The notes under the pieces: model-generated
Seen by the model: the letters and a program-made list of their open reading frames with translations, nothing else
Told to the model about the DNA's origin: nothing
The model's database searches: none
Origin: JAYPWI01 sp964629575
GTDB lineage: Bacteria > Actinomycetota > Acidimicrobiia > Acidimicrobiales > Poriferisodalaceae
Assembly: GCA_964629575.1 (NCBI GenBank)
Contig: CAZVUM010000015.1
Span: forward strand, 1 to 64,000
DNA: 64,000 nt
Reading direction: 5' to 3'
Translations under genes and position numbers: made by a program
Shown: positions 35,529-43,454 of the stretch, one piece after another
Layout: each line of letters begins with the position of its first letter
How positions within the stretch are numbered: position 1 is the stretch's first letter

Positions 35529-36233
35529 ATGAACCCCAACATCTACCGCAACACCATCGTCGGCCTGACCGCAGCGGCCGTGACGCTGACGGCCGTCGTC
35601 GTCGGCGTCAGGGCAACGACGCCCGACCCGGCATCTGCCGAGCCGACAGATTCGTCGCTCGTGCTGACGGACGGCACGATCGTCGACGATGCGGCGGACC
35701 CGCACGGCGTTCGGATCGTGATCGCCGAAGACACGTCCGCCAACCTGAACCCTGAGTCCGGTTCCGAAGGGTCGTCCGACGGCCACGGCGCAGCTGACGA
35801 CGGCACTTCGACCGAGTCGGCNNNNNNNNNNNNNNNNNNNNNNNNNNNNNNNNNNNNNNNNNNNNNNNNNNNNNNNNNNNNNNNNNNNNNNNNNNNNNNN
35901 NNNNNNNNNNNNNNNNNNNNNACCGACGATGCTGAGGGCACCGACGATGCAGACGACGGTGACGCAGAGGTGCCGGAGTTCGAGGTCGACCTCAGCTGGA
36001 TCGAGGACTGGCTGGCCGAGAACGGTCCGGTGGTCGACATCGACGAACTGATCATCGAGATCCCCGGCTTCTGCGATCTCTACCCCGAGCTGTGCGACCC
36101 GGACTTCTGGGTGGACCTCGGCGAAGGTCCCTTCGAGCTTCCGATCCCACCCCAGCCGCCCACCGGCCCGTGCGGCGAGGTCATCTGCACGCTGCGCATC
36201 CCGGCGATGACGATCCCCCAGACCCGCTTCTGA
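35529..36233 (+). CDS. Secreted or membrane-anchored acidic protein (contains a gap)
   Basis: Starts MNPNIYRNTIVGLTAAAVTL at ATG 35529. An N-terminal hydrophobic helix (about 9-28) serves as signal or anchor. A Ser/Asp/Glu-rich low-complexity region follows and runs into the 100-N gap (35822-35921). Beyond the gap the frame resumes with repeats of TDDA/DD, then a compact C-terminal domain with four Cys (FCDLYPELCDP; GPCGEVICTL) likely in two disulfides. The 100-N spacing keeps the frame, but the true gap length is unknown. It follows the sigma/anti-sigma fusion gene by 84 bp and carries a similar upstream block. No family recognised. Confidence 0.65.
   Translation: MNPNIYRNTIVGLTAAAVTLTAVVVGVRATTPDPASAEPTDSSLVLTDGTIVDDAADPHGVRIVIAEDTSANLNPESGSEGSSDGHGAADDGTSTESXXXXXXXXXXXXXXXXXXXXXXXXXXXXXXXXXXTDDAEGTDDADDGDAEVPEFEVDLSWIEDWLAENGPVVDIDELIIEIPGFCDLYPELCDPDFWVDLGEGPFELPIPPQPPTGPCGEVICTLRIPAMTIPQTRF
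35822..35921. other. Assembly gap (100 N)
   Basis: Exactly 100 N inside the acidic, repeat-rich part of the preceding gene. The right flank begins with repeated ACCGACGATGC, so a short tandem repeat probably broke the assembly. Confidence 0.95.
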
Positions 36234-36242
36234 CCCCCAATT

Positions 36243-36291
36243 GGTGCCTGGCACTTCGTGTTACGAACCGTAACGCGAAGTGCCAGGCACC
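36243..36291. repeat. REP palindrome, left copy
   Basis: 22-bp arms, 36243-36264 and 36270-36291, with one mismatch and a 5-base loop. Core GGTGCCTGGCACTT. It stands 9 bases after the acidic protein gene and 48 before the RAYT gene. Its reverse complement nearly equals the right copy. Confidence 0.85.
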
Positions 36292-36338
36292 TTTCCGCGT
36301 CCGGGGTCGATGTCCCACCGCGCCAATAGGTTGCGGCC

Positions 36339-36941
36339 ATGCCACGAGCACCTCGCATCGATTTTCCGGGAGCTTGGCATCATGTGGTCAACCGCGGCGC
36401 GGCACGTCGAACGGTCTTCCGTGACGCCGCTGACCACGATGCCTTTCTCCAACTTCTGGCTGCCCAACCACTCGAGATTCACGCCTACGCCCTCATGGGC
36501 AACCACTACCACCTCCTGGTGCGCTCGATAGCGGGCGAGCTCTCGTGGGCGATGCGATCGGTCGACGGCGACTATTCCAAACAGCACAACCGGCGGTACG
36601 ACAAGGACGGGCCGCTCTGGAAGGGGCGCTTTCACTCGACCGTCATCGACGCAGGGGCGTATTTTCTGGCCGTCAGTCGCTACGTGCACCGCAATCCGGT
36701 CGCAGCCGGCATGGTCCACAAACCGCAGGATTTTCCGTGGTCGAGCTATCGGGCGTTCATCGGCATGGAGCCGGCGCCCGACTGGCTGCACCTCGAGCAC
36801 ACGCTCGAGACGGCGACGGGAATCGCGGCCTACCGCACGTTTGTCGAGGGACCCGGGTACGACACCGTGTCGCGCGCTCTCGACCGGCGGCGACCTCCGA
36901 CGGTCATCGGGGACGTCAGCCAGCCCCAGCCGACCGCGTAG
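36339..36941 (+). CDS. REP-associated tyrosine transposase (RAYT, TnpA-REP)
   Basis: 200 residues from ATG 36339 (MPRAPRIDFPGAWHHVVNRG). The HUH motif is His56-Tyr-His58 in MGNHYHLLVRS. Other family marks: LWKGRFHSTVIDAGAYFLAVSRYVHRNPVAAGM split over about 110-140, and FPWSSYRAF near 150. RAYTs are domesticated relatives of IS200/IS605 transposases that bind and nick REP sequences. The two REP palindromes on either side are its likely substrates. The gene looks intact. Confidence 0.92.
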   Translation: MPRAPRIDFPGAWHHVVNRGAARRTVFRDAADHDAFLQLLAAQPLEIHAYALMGNHYHLLVRSIAGELSWAMRSVDGDYSKQHNRRYDKDGPLWKGRFHSTVIDAGAYFLAVSRYVHRNPVAAGMVHKPQDFPWSSYRAFIGMEPAPDWLHLEHTLETATGIAAYRTFVEGPGYDTVSRALDRRRPPTVIGDVSQPQPTA

Positions 36942-36983
36942 CCCAGCTTCGCGACGCCCCGCAGCTCAGTCGTGCCCTCGAGA

Positions 36984-37032
36984 GGTGCCTGGCACTTAAT
37001 GTGACGTTTCGTAACACGAAGTGCCAGGCACC
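36984..37032. repeat. REP palindrome, right copy
   Basis: 22-bp arms, 36984-37005 and 37011-37032, with three mismatches and a 5-base loop; TTTTT follows at 37033-37037. It is 42 bases after the RAYT stop and is inverted relative to the left copy. With the T-run it can also end transcription of the RAYT gene. Confidence 0.85.
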
Positions 37033-37042
37033 TTTTTGCAGG

Positions 37043-38386
37043 TCAGGTGACCTCGGTGGGGACCGCGGGGTAGGTCTCCCAGACGCCGGAGTTCACGATC
37101 TCCACGAGACGGCGGAACGCGGTGTGGATCTCGACGTGGGTCGTGTATTGCGGAGCAAAGCCCAAGCGGAGGTGTCGCGGTGCCCGGAAGTCCGGCAAGA
37201 CCCTTCCCTCCTCGATCAGCGCCTGGGTGATCTGCCACGCGTTGTCGTGCCCCACCGACACATGGCTCCCCCGGCGCATCGGGTCCCGCGGTGATGCGAA
37301 GTCGAACCCCAGCGGGGCCAGCAGCTGGTCGAAGAGCCGCTCGGCCCACCCGACGAGCGACACCGACGTGGCCCCAAGCCGCCTGCTGCCGGCCTGGGCA
37401 GCGAGCTCGGCACCGGCCTTGGCTCCCACCAGCGACAGCACCGGCATCGTCCCGATGTGAAAGCGCCGCATGCCATCGGTCTGGCGAAACTCGAGGTCGA
37501 AGGCGAAGGGATCGTCGTGGGCGAACCAGCCGTGGACGGGGCTGTCGAGCACCGCCTGCAGATCCGACCGAACGTAGACGAACGCCGGCGAGCCCGGACC
37601 GCCGTTGAGGTACTTGTACGTGCACCCGACGGCAAGATCCGCGGCGGCAGCGGCGAGACCCTGGTCGATGGCACCCGCCGAGTGGCTGAGGTCCCACAGC
37701 ACCAACGCGCCCACCTCATGAGCAGCCGCCGTGAGCGCAGCGATATCGTATGTGTAGCCCGACTTGAACGTCGTGGCCGACAACGACAACAGCGCGGTGT
37801 CCTCATCGAGAGCAGCGACGAGCGCATCGACCGGACCGTTGACGCCGTCGGATCGAACGATCTCGACCGCCCGCTGCCCCTCGGCATGATGGGCCGCCGA
37901 CTCCAGGACGTAGACATCGCTCGGAAAGTTGAGATCGTCCGTGACGACCCTCGAGCGCCCCGGCCGCGCCGCGAGGGCGGCGATCGCCAGCTTGTAGAGG
38001 TTCACGGTGGTCGAATCCGAAACGATCACCTCGCCGGACCGTGCTCCGATCACCGGTGCGATGGCATCCCCCACCTCGAGCTGGAGGTCCCACCATCCCT
38101 CGTTCCACGACCGAATGAGCCGTCGACCCCATTGATCCTCCACGGCGTTGGCGACGGCCTCGACCGCCGCGACAGGAAGCCGCCCGAGCGAATTGCCGTC
38201 GAGGTAGATCAGCTCGGGATCATCGATCCGAAAGCGCTCGCGCCAGCCGGCCAACTCGGACGCGTCGTCGAGCGCCTGAGCCTCGGCGAAAAGCGGATCA
38301 TCGGAGAACGGTCCCAACTCCACGGGCGCACTGTAGAGCCAGGCGTCGGTAGATTCGGCGGGCGTGTATGGAGTGACATCGAGCAT
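37043..38386 (-). CDS. kynU: Kynureninase
   Basis: 447 residues from ATG 38386 (MLDVTPYTPAES); GTG 38323 is an alternative that would remove the overlap with the divergent gene. Fold-type I PLP enzyme. Signs: IYLDGNSLGRLP, GEVIVSDSTTVNLYK, VLWDLSHSAGAIDQG, and PLP Lys258 in CTYKYLNGGPGSPAF. It splits kynurenine or 3-hydroxykynurenine to anthranilate and alanine in tryptophan breakdown. No other kyn genes are in the window. The start overlaps the divergent amidinohydrolase start by 23 bp, so the two promoters interleave. Confidence 0.92.
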   Translation of the reverse strand: MLDVTPYTPAESTDAWLYSAPVELGPFSDDPLFAEAQALDDASELAGWRERFRIDDPELIYLDGNSLGRLPVAAVEAVANAVEDQWGRRLIRSWNEGWWDLQLEVGDAIAPVIGARSGEVIVSDSTTVNLYKLAIAALAARPGRSRVVTDDLNFPSDVYVLESAAHHAEGQRAVEIVRSDGVNGPVDALVAALDEDTALLSLSATTFKSGYTYDIAALTAAAHEVGALVLWDLSHSAGAIDQGLAAAAADLAVGCTYKYLNGGPGSPAFVYVRSDLQAVLDSPVHGWFAHDDPFAFDLEFRQTDGMRRFHIGTMPVLSLVGAKAGAELAAQAGSRRLGATSVSLVGWAERLFDQLLAPLGFDFASPRDPMRRGSHVSVGHDNAWQITQALIEEGRVLPDFRAPRHLRLGFAPQYTTHVEIHTAFRRLVEIVNSGVWETYPAVPTEVT

Positions 38387-39227
38387 CGCTCGCCTTCGAC
38401 GGGTCGCGATGCGGCGGCCGGGTGCCATCCTCGAAGCCGATCCCGAGGTGTGGCACTACGCCAAGGCACCCGACCCGGCAGCGCTTCTCGATCAGTACGC
38501 GGGATTCGTGACCCTGGTCGAGCAGCATGGCGCCGCGATCGACTGGCTTCCGGATGATCCGGACCAGTTGGCGGATTCGGTCTTCACCTACGACCCGAGC
38601 TTCGTGACCGGCGCCGGCGCGGTGGTGCTGCGCCCGGGCAAGCCCCTTCGGTCCGCCGAGGCCAGACTGCACGCCATCTTCTACGAGGCGATCGGCGTTC
38701 CCATCCTCGGGACCATCGAACCGCCGGGTCTGATCGAGGGCGGTGACTGCTTCTTCGTCGATGCGAACACCCTCGCCGTCGGCCGTGGCTTCAGGACGAA
38801 TCAAGCGGGCATCGACCAGCTCGAGGCAGTCGTGGCACCGGAGGGAATCGACCTTCTGGTGTACGACCTGCCGTATTTCCTCGGACCGGACGCCTGCCTG
38901 CATCTGCTCTCGCTCATCAGCCCGCTCGACGACGATCTGGCCCTGATCCACGCACCCCTCATGCCCACGGCGCTCTACGAAGCGCTCGTCGACCGCGGCT
39001 ACACGCTGCTCCATGCTCCGCCCGACGAATTCGATCGAAGCGCGGGCCTCAACCTCAACGTCTTGGCGACGGCCCCACGACGCTGCATCGCGATCGAAGG
39101 ATTCGCTGAAACGCTCGCCCTCATGCGCGATGCCGGCTGCGAGGTGGACACGTTCGTCGCAGACGAGCTGTGTATCCCGTGCGAGGGCGGCCCGACCTGC
39201 CTCACCCGTCCGCTGCTACGAGGGTGA
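38364..39227 (+). CDS. Dimethylarginine dimethylaminohydrolase / arginine deiminase-like hydrolase
   Basis: 287 residues from GTG 38364 (YGVTSSIARLRRVAMRRPG, a typical family start). Amidinotransferase-fold residues: FTYDPSFV (Asp near the N-terminal third), LIEGGDCF, His180 in ACLHLLS and the nucleophile Cys279 in GGPTCLTRPL close to the C-terminus. The Glu/Asp-His-Cys set fits enzymes that hydrolyse guanidino groups of (methyl)arginine to citrulline. Which substrate is used is not certain. It overlaps kynU at its start and the VOC-cupin gene at its 3' end. Confidence 0.85.
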   Translation: MYGVTSSIARLRRVAMRRPGAILEADPEVWHYAKAPDPAALLDQYAGFVTLVEQHGAAIDWLPDDPDQLADSVFTYDPSFVTGAGAVVLRPGKPLRSAEARLHAIFYEAIGVPILGTIEPPGLIEGGDCFFVDANTLAVGRGFRTNQAGIDQLEAVVAPEGIDLLVYDLPYFLGPDACLHLLSLISPLDDDLALIHAPLMPTALYEALVDRGYTLLHAPPDEFDRSAGLNLNVLATAPRRCIAIEGFAETLALMRDAGCEVDTFVADELCIPCEGGPTCLTRPLLRG

Positions 39228-40290
39228 ACGCCGGCGCTGCCGGCAGCGTCACTTCCAGCAGCTGCAGATCCGAAGACGGTCGCGCCCACGAGTGATCGAG
39301 ACCGCTCGGCACCGCCACGCTGTCGCCTCCGACAAGGGACTCGGTGCGATGCTCGACCGCCAGATCGATCGACCCATCGAGCACGAAGTAGAAAGCGAAC
39401 TCCCCGTCGTGCGTCACGCGCGCGACGTCGGCCGAACCCGCTGCACCGGGACGAATCGTGCGTACCCCGGCGAGACCGTCGGTGGCCTCGGCCACCTCCG
39501 TCTGGCGCACCTCGTAGCCCGCGACGCGCCACGGCTCCCACATCGCCTCCGCAGCGATGTCTCGCACGAACCGCTGACCGCCGTAGTCGCGGTCGGGCAG
39601 AACCCGACCTGTCGGAAGCTCGATGTCGTGATCGGCGAAGGTGTCGTGCTCAGCCGGGCAGCCGATCTCCACCACCTCGAGCCCCGCGGACGACTCGAGC
39701 ACGCGGTGGCGGATCTCGGGCGGCTGGATCACACAGTCCCCCGGATTCATCACGAAGGACTCGCCCTGGTCCTCGTACACAACCCGGACCCAACCTCTAC
39801 GCACGTAGATCAGCTGGAACCGAATCCGATGGAAATGGGCGTAGTCGGGAACCTCGCCACCCTCCGCGATGCGAATGTGCGACGCGATGAACCGCCCCCC
39901 GAGCCGACTCGGGATCAAGTCGCGGTACCCCATGCCGGCCCGCCCGGCCCCGAAACCCTCGGCCTCCGCCAACCGGCTCACGACGAGCGATTCGTCCAAC
40001 TCCGGAAGCGAGAAGCGCCGCGAGCGTTCGACGACATCAACACGAGTGCCGTTGGGGGCGACGAGCACCCCGGGCCGCAGATCGATGGTCGCATCGAGCT
40101 CGAGCGCGACAGACGAACCATCGGCATCGACCGAACGCACCAACCGCAACGCCAGACCGCCACCGGACAGGTCCACCTCCCGCGGCGAGTCCGCAGGTGA
40201 GATGCGCTCGATGCGCATTCCCACCGTCGAGGTGAAGAACGCGAGCGTCTCCTCGAGATCCACACACGGCACCAGAACCCGGCCGACCAT
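39202..40290 (-). CDS. VOC domain fused to two cupin domains
   Basis: 362 residues from ATG 40290. The N-terminal VOC/glyoxalase-like module (about 1-65: MVGRVLVPCVDLEETLAFF, ADSPREVDLSGGGLALRL) is followed by a first cupin (about 135-230: DYAHFHRIRFQLIYVRRG, NPGDCVIQPPEIRH) and a second cupin (about 290-345: GEFAFYFVLDGSIDLAV, VGGDSVAVPSGLDHSW). HFH in the first and the late His in each suggest metal sites. A dioxygenase or isomerase of a small ligand is possible. It begins about 10 bases after livF and may belong to the same transcript. Its 3' end overlaps the amidinohydrolase gene by 26 bp. Confidence 0.75.
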   Translation of the reverse strand: MVGRVLVPCVDLEETLAFFTSTVGMRIERISPADSPREVDLSGGGLALRLVRSVDADGSSVALELDATIDLRPGVLVAPNGTRVDVVERSRRFSLPELDESLVVSRLAEAEGFGAGRAGMGYRDLIPSRLGGRFIASHIRIAEGGEVPDYAHFHRIRFQLIYVRRGWVRVVYEDQGESFVMNPGDCVIQPPEIRHRVLESSAGLEVVEIGCPAEHDTFADHDIELPTGRVLPDRDYGGQRFVRDIAAEAMWEPWRVAGYEVRQTEVAEATDGLAGVRTIRPGAAGSADVARVTHDGEFAFYFVLDGSIDLAVEHRTESLVGGDSVAVPSGLDHSWARPSSDLQLLEVTLPAAPAFTLVAADG

Positions 40291-40299
40291 GCCCCCGGC

Positions 40300-41094
40300 T
40301 TACTCNNNNNNNNNNNNNNNNNNNNNNNNNNNNNNNNNNNNNNNNNNNNNNNNNNNNNNNNNNNNNNNNNNNNNNNNNNNNNNNNNNNNNNNNNNNNNNN
40401 NNNNNGGATCCTCGAGGAGGCCGCGGCCGCTTCCCTCGTGCGCGTTGCGCCCCCGATCGAGCACATAGCCCCGATCGGCGATGGCGAGGCACCGGTGGGC
40501 GTTCTGCTCCACCATCACGATCGACACGCCGGTCGAGTTGATGTCCTTGATGGTCTCGAACACCTCAGCCTGAAACGCGGGAGACAAACCCGCAGAGGGC
40601 TCATCGAGAAGGAGCACCGACGGCTGCATCATCAACGCCCGGCCCATGGCCAGCATCTGACGCTCGCCGCCCGACAACAGCCCGGCGCGCTGAGACCGCC
40701 GCTCGGCGAGGCGAGGGAACAGCTCGGCGACCTTGTCGAAGCGACCCTCGATCTCATCGTCGTGGAGCTGGTAGCCGCCCATGCGCATGTTCTCGAAGAT
40801 GGTGAGCGAGGGGAACACGTTCTCGGTCTGGGGCACGAACCCGACACCCCTGCTGACCAGCTCGTGAGCGGCCAGGTTGGTGATGTCCTCGCCGCGCAAC
40901 CGCACCGAGCCCGAACGGACCGAGACGAGCCCGAACATCGCCTTCACCAGCGTCGACTTTCCAGCGCCGTTGGGGCCGATGATCCCCACCAATTCGCTGC
41001 CCGCGAGACGGAACTCCACGCCCGTGAGAATGTCGACGCCCGGGAGATAGCCGGCGACGACCTGGTCGGCCTGTAGGAGATCGACGTCACTCAT
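40300..41094 (-). CDS. livF: Branched-chain-type amino acid ABC importer ATPase LivF (C-terminus in a gap)
   Basis: From ATG 41094. Walker A GPNGAGKST near 40, signature LSGGERQMLAMGRAL near 140, Walker B VLLLDEPSAGL and the H-loop region VEQNAHRCL in place of a His-led loop (typical of LivF, which has EQN). The last known residues, GRGLLED, are close to the normal C-terminus, so only about ten codons lie in the 100-N gap. GAG TAA follows on the other side, ending the frame. It shares the transport ATP site with LivG. It lies 3 bp after livG. Confidence 0.9.
   Translation of the reverse strand: MSDVDLLQADQVVAGYLPGVDILTGVEFRLAGSELVGIIGPNGAGKSTLVKAMFGLVSVRSGSVRLRGEDITNLAAHELVSRGVGFVPQTENVFPSLTIFENMRMGGYQLHDDEIEGRFDKVAELFPRLAERRSQRAGLLSGGERQMLAMGRALMMQPSVLLLDEPSAGLSPAFQAEVFETIKDINSTGVSIVMVEQNAHRCLAIADRGYVLDRGRNAHEGSGRGLLEDXXXXXXXXXXXXXXXXXXXXXXXXXXXXXXXXXXE
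40306..40405. other. Assembly gap (100 N)
   Basis: Exactly 100 N at the 3' end of livF. The flanks share no sequence, so some real sequence may be missing. Confidence 0.95.
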
Positions 41095-41097
41095 CGG

Positions 41098-41928
41098 TCA
41101 CCCCTCCTCACCGAATCCGGTACCCAGATAGGCGTCGATCACCGCGGGGTTCTGGGCCACTTGATCGGGAGTGCCTTCGGCGATCACTCTCCCCTCGGCC
41201 AACACAGCAATCCAGTCAGAGATCCCCATGATCACGTCCATGTCGTGTTCGATGAAGATCACGGTCATGCCGTCGTCGCGCAAGGCTTCGATGTGGGTGA
41301 GCAACGACTGCACGAGTGCCGGGTTGACGCCGGCCATGGGCTCGTCGAGCAGGATGATGTCCGGCTCGGTCATCAGCGAGCGAGCCATCTCCAGGAGCTT
41401 GCGCTGACCACCGGAGAGCGTCGCCGCGTACTCGTCGCGCATGTGGATGAGGTTGAAGCGTTCGAGCAGCCCGAGCGCTTGTTCCTCGATCACCTTCTCC
41501 TGGGCCCGCCAGGTCGACGGCACGAGCGCCTTGAAGAACGACTCGCCGGCCTGACTCGGGGCCGCGAGCATCATGTTCTCGAGGCAGGTCATCTTGGCGA
41601 GCGACTTGGTGAGCTGGAAGGTCCGCACCATGCCGGCGCGAGCGATCTGATACGGCTGCATCCCGCGAAGCGACCGGCCGTTGAGCGTCCAGGAGCCGGC
41701 GTCGGGCTGGTCGAAGGCCGACACCAGGTTGAACAGCGTGGTCTTTCCGGCACCGTTGGGGCCGATCAGCGCAGTGATCGTGCCGCGTTGGATCTCGAGG
41801 TGCGACACGTCGACGGCGGTCAGACCGCCGAAGGTCCGCTGGATCCCATCGATCACCAAGATCGGATCGGGCTTCGGGGCTCCGGGACGGGCATCGGCCT
41901 CGACATCGGCGAAGGCATCAGGCGGCAT
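41098..41928 (-). CDS. livG: Branched-chain-type amino acid ABC importer ATPase LivG
   Basis: 276 residues from ATG 41928. An extra N-terminal stretch (MPPDAFADVEADARPG) precedes the normal domain. Walker A GPNGAGKTT near 59, MVRTFQLTKSLAKMTCLENMM (the LivG-type helical insert), signature LSGGQRKLLEMARSL, Walker B IILLDEPMAGV and H-loop IEHDMDVI. It energises import with LivF. It overlaps livM by 11 bp. Confidence 0.92.
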   Translation of the reverse strand: MPPDAFADVEADARPGAPKPDPILVIDGIQRTFGGLTAVDVSHLEIQRGTITALIGPNGAGKTTLFNLVSAFDQPDAGSWTLNGRSLRGMQPYQIARAGMVRTFQLTKSLAKMTCLENMMLAAPSQAGESFFKALVPSTWRAQEKVIEEQALGLLERFNLIHMRDEYAATLSGGQRKLLEMARSLMTEPDIILLDEPMAGVNPALVQSLLTHIEALRDDGMTVIFIEHDMDVIMGISDWIAVLAEGRVIAEGTPDQVAQNPAVIDAYLGTGFGEEG

Positions 41929-43267
41929 CGAGCAACGCCTCCTCCTTCTTGCCGAAGATCCCCTGGGGTCTCCAGATCATCAGCGCGGCCAAGGTCACTC
42001 CGAGCAGGACGAACCTGACGCTCGACACGTTGTTGGCGTCGAGGATCGAGTCCGGGATCCAGTCGCGTTCGACCATCTGGCGAAGGGCGCCCTCGATGAA
42101 GAACACGAAGAACCAGAACACGATGGCGCCGGCGATCGGCCCGCGGATCGACGCGGCGCCACCCAGAATGAGCACAGTCCAGATGAAGAACGTCGTCTGG
42201 GTACGGAACGACTCCGGATTGAAGAACGCCTGGTCCATCGCTCTCGCCATCCCTGCGAATGCGGCGATCACTCCGCCGACGACGAAGCTCTGGAGCTTGT
42301 AGGAGAAGGCGTTCTTGCCCACCGCCCGGGCCGCGTCTTCGTCTTCGCGGATCGCCCGCATCACCCTGCCCCACGGCGAGGACACCAACCGCCACACAAA
42401 AGCAGAGGCGAGCACCACGAGCGACCAGGTGACGGTGATCACCCACAGCTGACGATCGTTGAACGAGGTGCTGTCGAGGACGTCCCCGACCCACGGGATC
42501 GCGCCGAGCACATCCCCGAGGATCGCGACGTCGGTGAGCGCGTAGTCGCCGGTGTCGTACGGGTTCCAGTTGTAGAACGTCTCGACGATGTCCGGTTCGC
42601 CCGGGCGAGGAACACCGAACGGACCGCCGGTTTCTCCCAGCCAGAGCTCTGCATTCCAGATCACTGACGACAGGACCGTCACGACCAACGCAGCGACCAG
42701 CCCCACGACCCACTGCAGACTTCGGCCCTTCACCCGCGGCAGCACGTAGGTGAGCCCGCCCACCGATCCCACGACCAACAGCAAGATCAGCGCCATCGAG
42801 AAGAAGTTGTCCGACCGGAAAGCAACCCGCAAGACCTCGCCCGCAGCGATCGTGGTGATCGCGAGGAAGTCGCCGCGCAGCCGCAGAGTGGGCAGTCCGA
42901 GGAGCAGTGCGAGGGCAGCCGCGGCCAGGACCCCGACCAGGATGCCGAGAAGGAATGGGCCTCCGTTGGTGATCGTGATGCCCATGCCGTAGCTCCCCGC
43001 TGCGAGGAACGCGACGGGGCCGAAGTTGAGCAATCCCGTGTACCCGTAGTTGAGGTTGACCCCGATCGCCGCGAGCGCGAACACAGCACCCTGAACTCCG
43101 AGACCCGAACGCAAGGCGCCGGACATGATGCTCGAGGTGTCGAGGCCGGCGATACCGAGAAGCACCAACGCTGCAACAACCGCGGCCGATGCGTAGAAGG
43201 CCACGAGGATTCGTGTGTCGCGTTCGGGATCGAGCACGGTGTCACCAGGCTCGATACGATCGCTCAT
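41918..43267 (-). CDS. livM: Branched-chain-type ABC importer permease LivM
   Basis: 449 residues from ATG 43267 (MSDRIEPGDT). About ten membrane helices. LivM marks are GVNLNYGYTGLLNFGPVAF, TLRLRGDFLAITTIA and GRVMRAIREDEDAARAVGKN, the ATPase-coupling EAA-like loop. Compared with common LivM, it has a long hydrophilic extracytoplasmic loop (about 235-290, with GETGGPFGVPRPGEPD). It forms the channel with LivH. A 21-codon ORF overlaps its start. Confidence 0.92.
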   Translation of the reverse strand: MSDRIEPGDTVLDPERDTRILVAFYASAAVVAALVLLGIAGLDTSSIMSGALRSGLGVQGAVFALAAIGVNLNYGYTGLLNFGPVAFLAAGSYGMGITITNGGPFLLGILVGVLAAAALALLLGLPTLRLRGDFLAITTIAAGEVLRVAFRSDNFFSMALILLLVVGSVGGLTYVLPRVKGRSLQWVVGLVAALVVTVLSSVIWNAELWLGETGGPFGVPRPGEPDIVETFYNWNPYDTGDYALTDVAILGDVLGAIPWVGDVLDSTSFNDRQLWVITVTWSLVVLASAFVWRLVSSPWGRVMRAIREDEDAARAVGKNAFSYKLQSFVVGGVIAAFAGMARAMDQAFFNPESFRTQTTFFIWTVLILGGAASIRGPIAGAIVFWFFVFFIEGALRQMVERDWIPDSILDANNVSSVRFVLLGVTLAALMIWRPQGIFGKKEEALLDAA

Positions 43268-43329
43268 CGCACAACCCTCTTGTTGCTGACGCAACGGGCC
43301 TGGTGGCCACGCTCCATACGATCGCTCAT
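43264..43329 (-). CDS. 21-codon ORF between livH and livM, partial duplicate of the livM start
   Basis: Reads MSDRMERGHQARCVSNKRVV plus Arg and TGA. The stop overlaps the livM ATG (ATGA). Its first 9 codons are close to the start of livM (MSDRIEPGD), so it seems to come from a 63-bp partial duplication. If the adjoining gap is merged on its identical flanks, its ATG also overlaps the livH stop. It may just couple translation of livH to livM. Whether a peptide is made is unknown. Confidence 0.4.
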   Translation of the reverse strand: MSDRMERGHQARCVSNKRVVR

Positions 43330-43330
43330 C

Positions 43331-43430
43331 NNNNNNNNNNNNNNNNNNNNNNNNNNNNNNNNNNNNNNNNNNNNNNNNNNNNNNNNNNNNNNNNNNNNNN
43401 NNNNNNNNNNNNNNNNNNNNNNNNNNNNNN
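43331..43430. other. Assembly gap (100 N) with identical 29-base flanks
   Basis: The 29 bases before the gap (43302-43330) equal the 29 after it (43431-43459). Contig ends probably overlap and no sequence is missing, or one repeat copy is collapsed. Confidence 0.85.
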
Positions 43431-43454
43431 GGTGGCCACGCTCCATACGATCGC

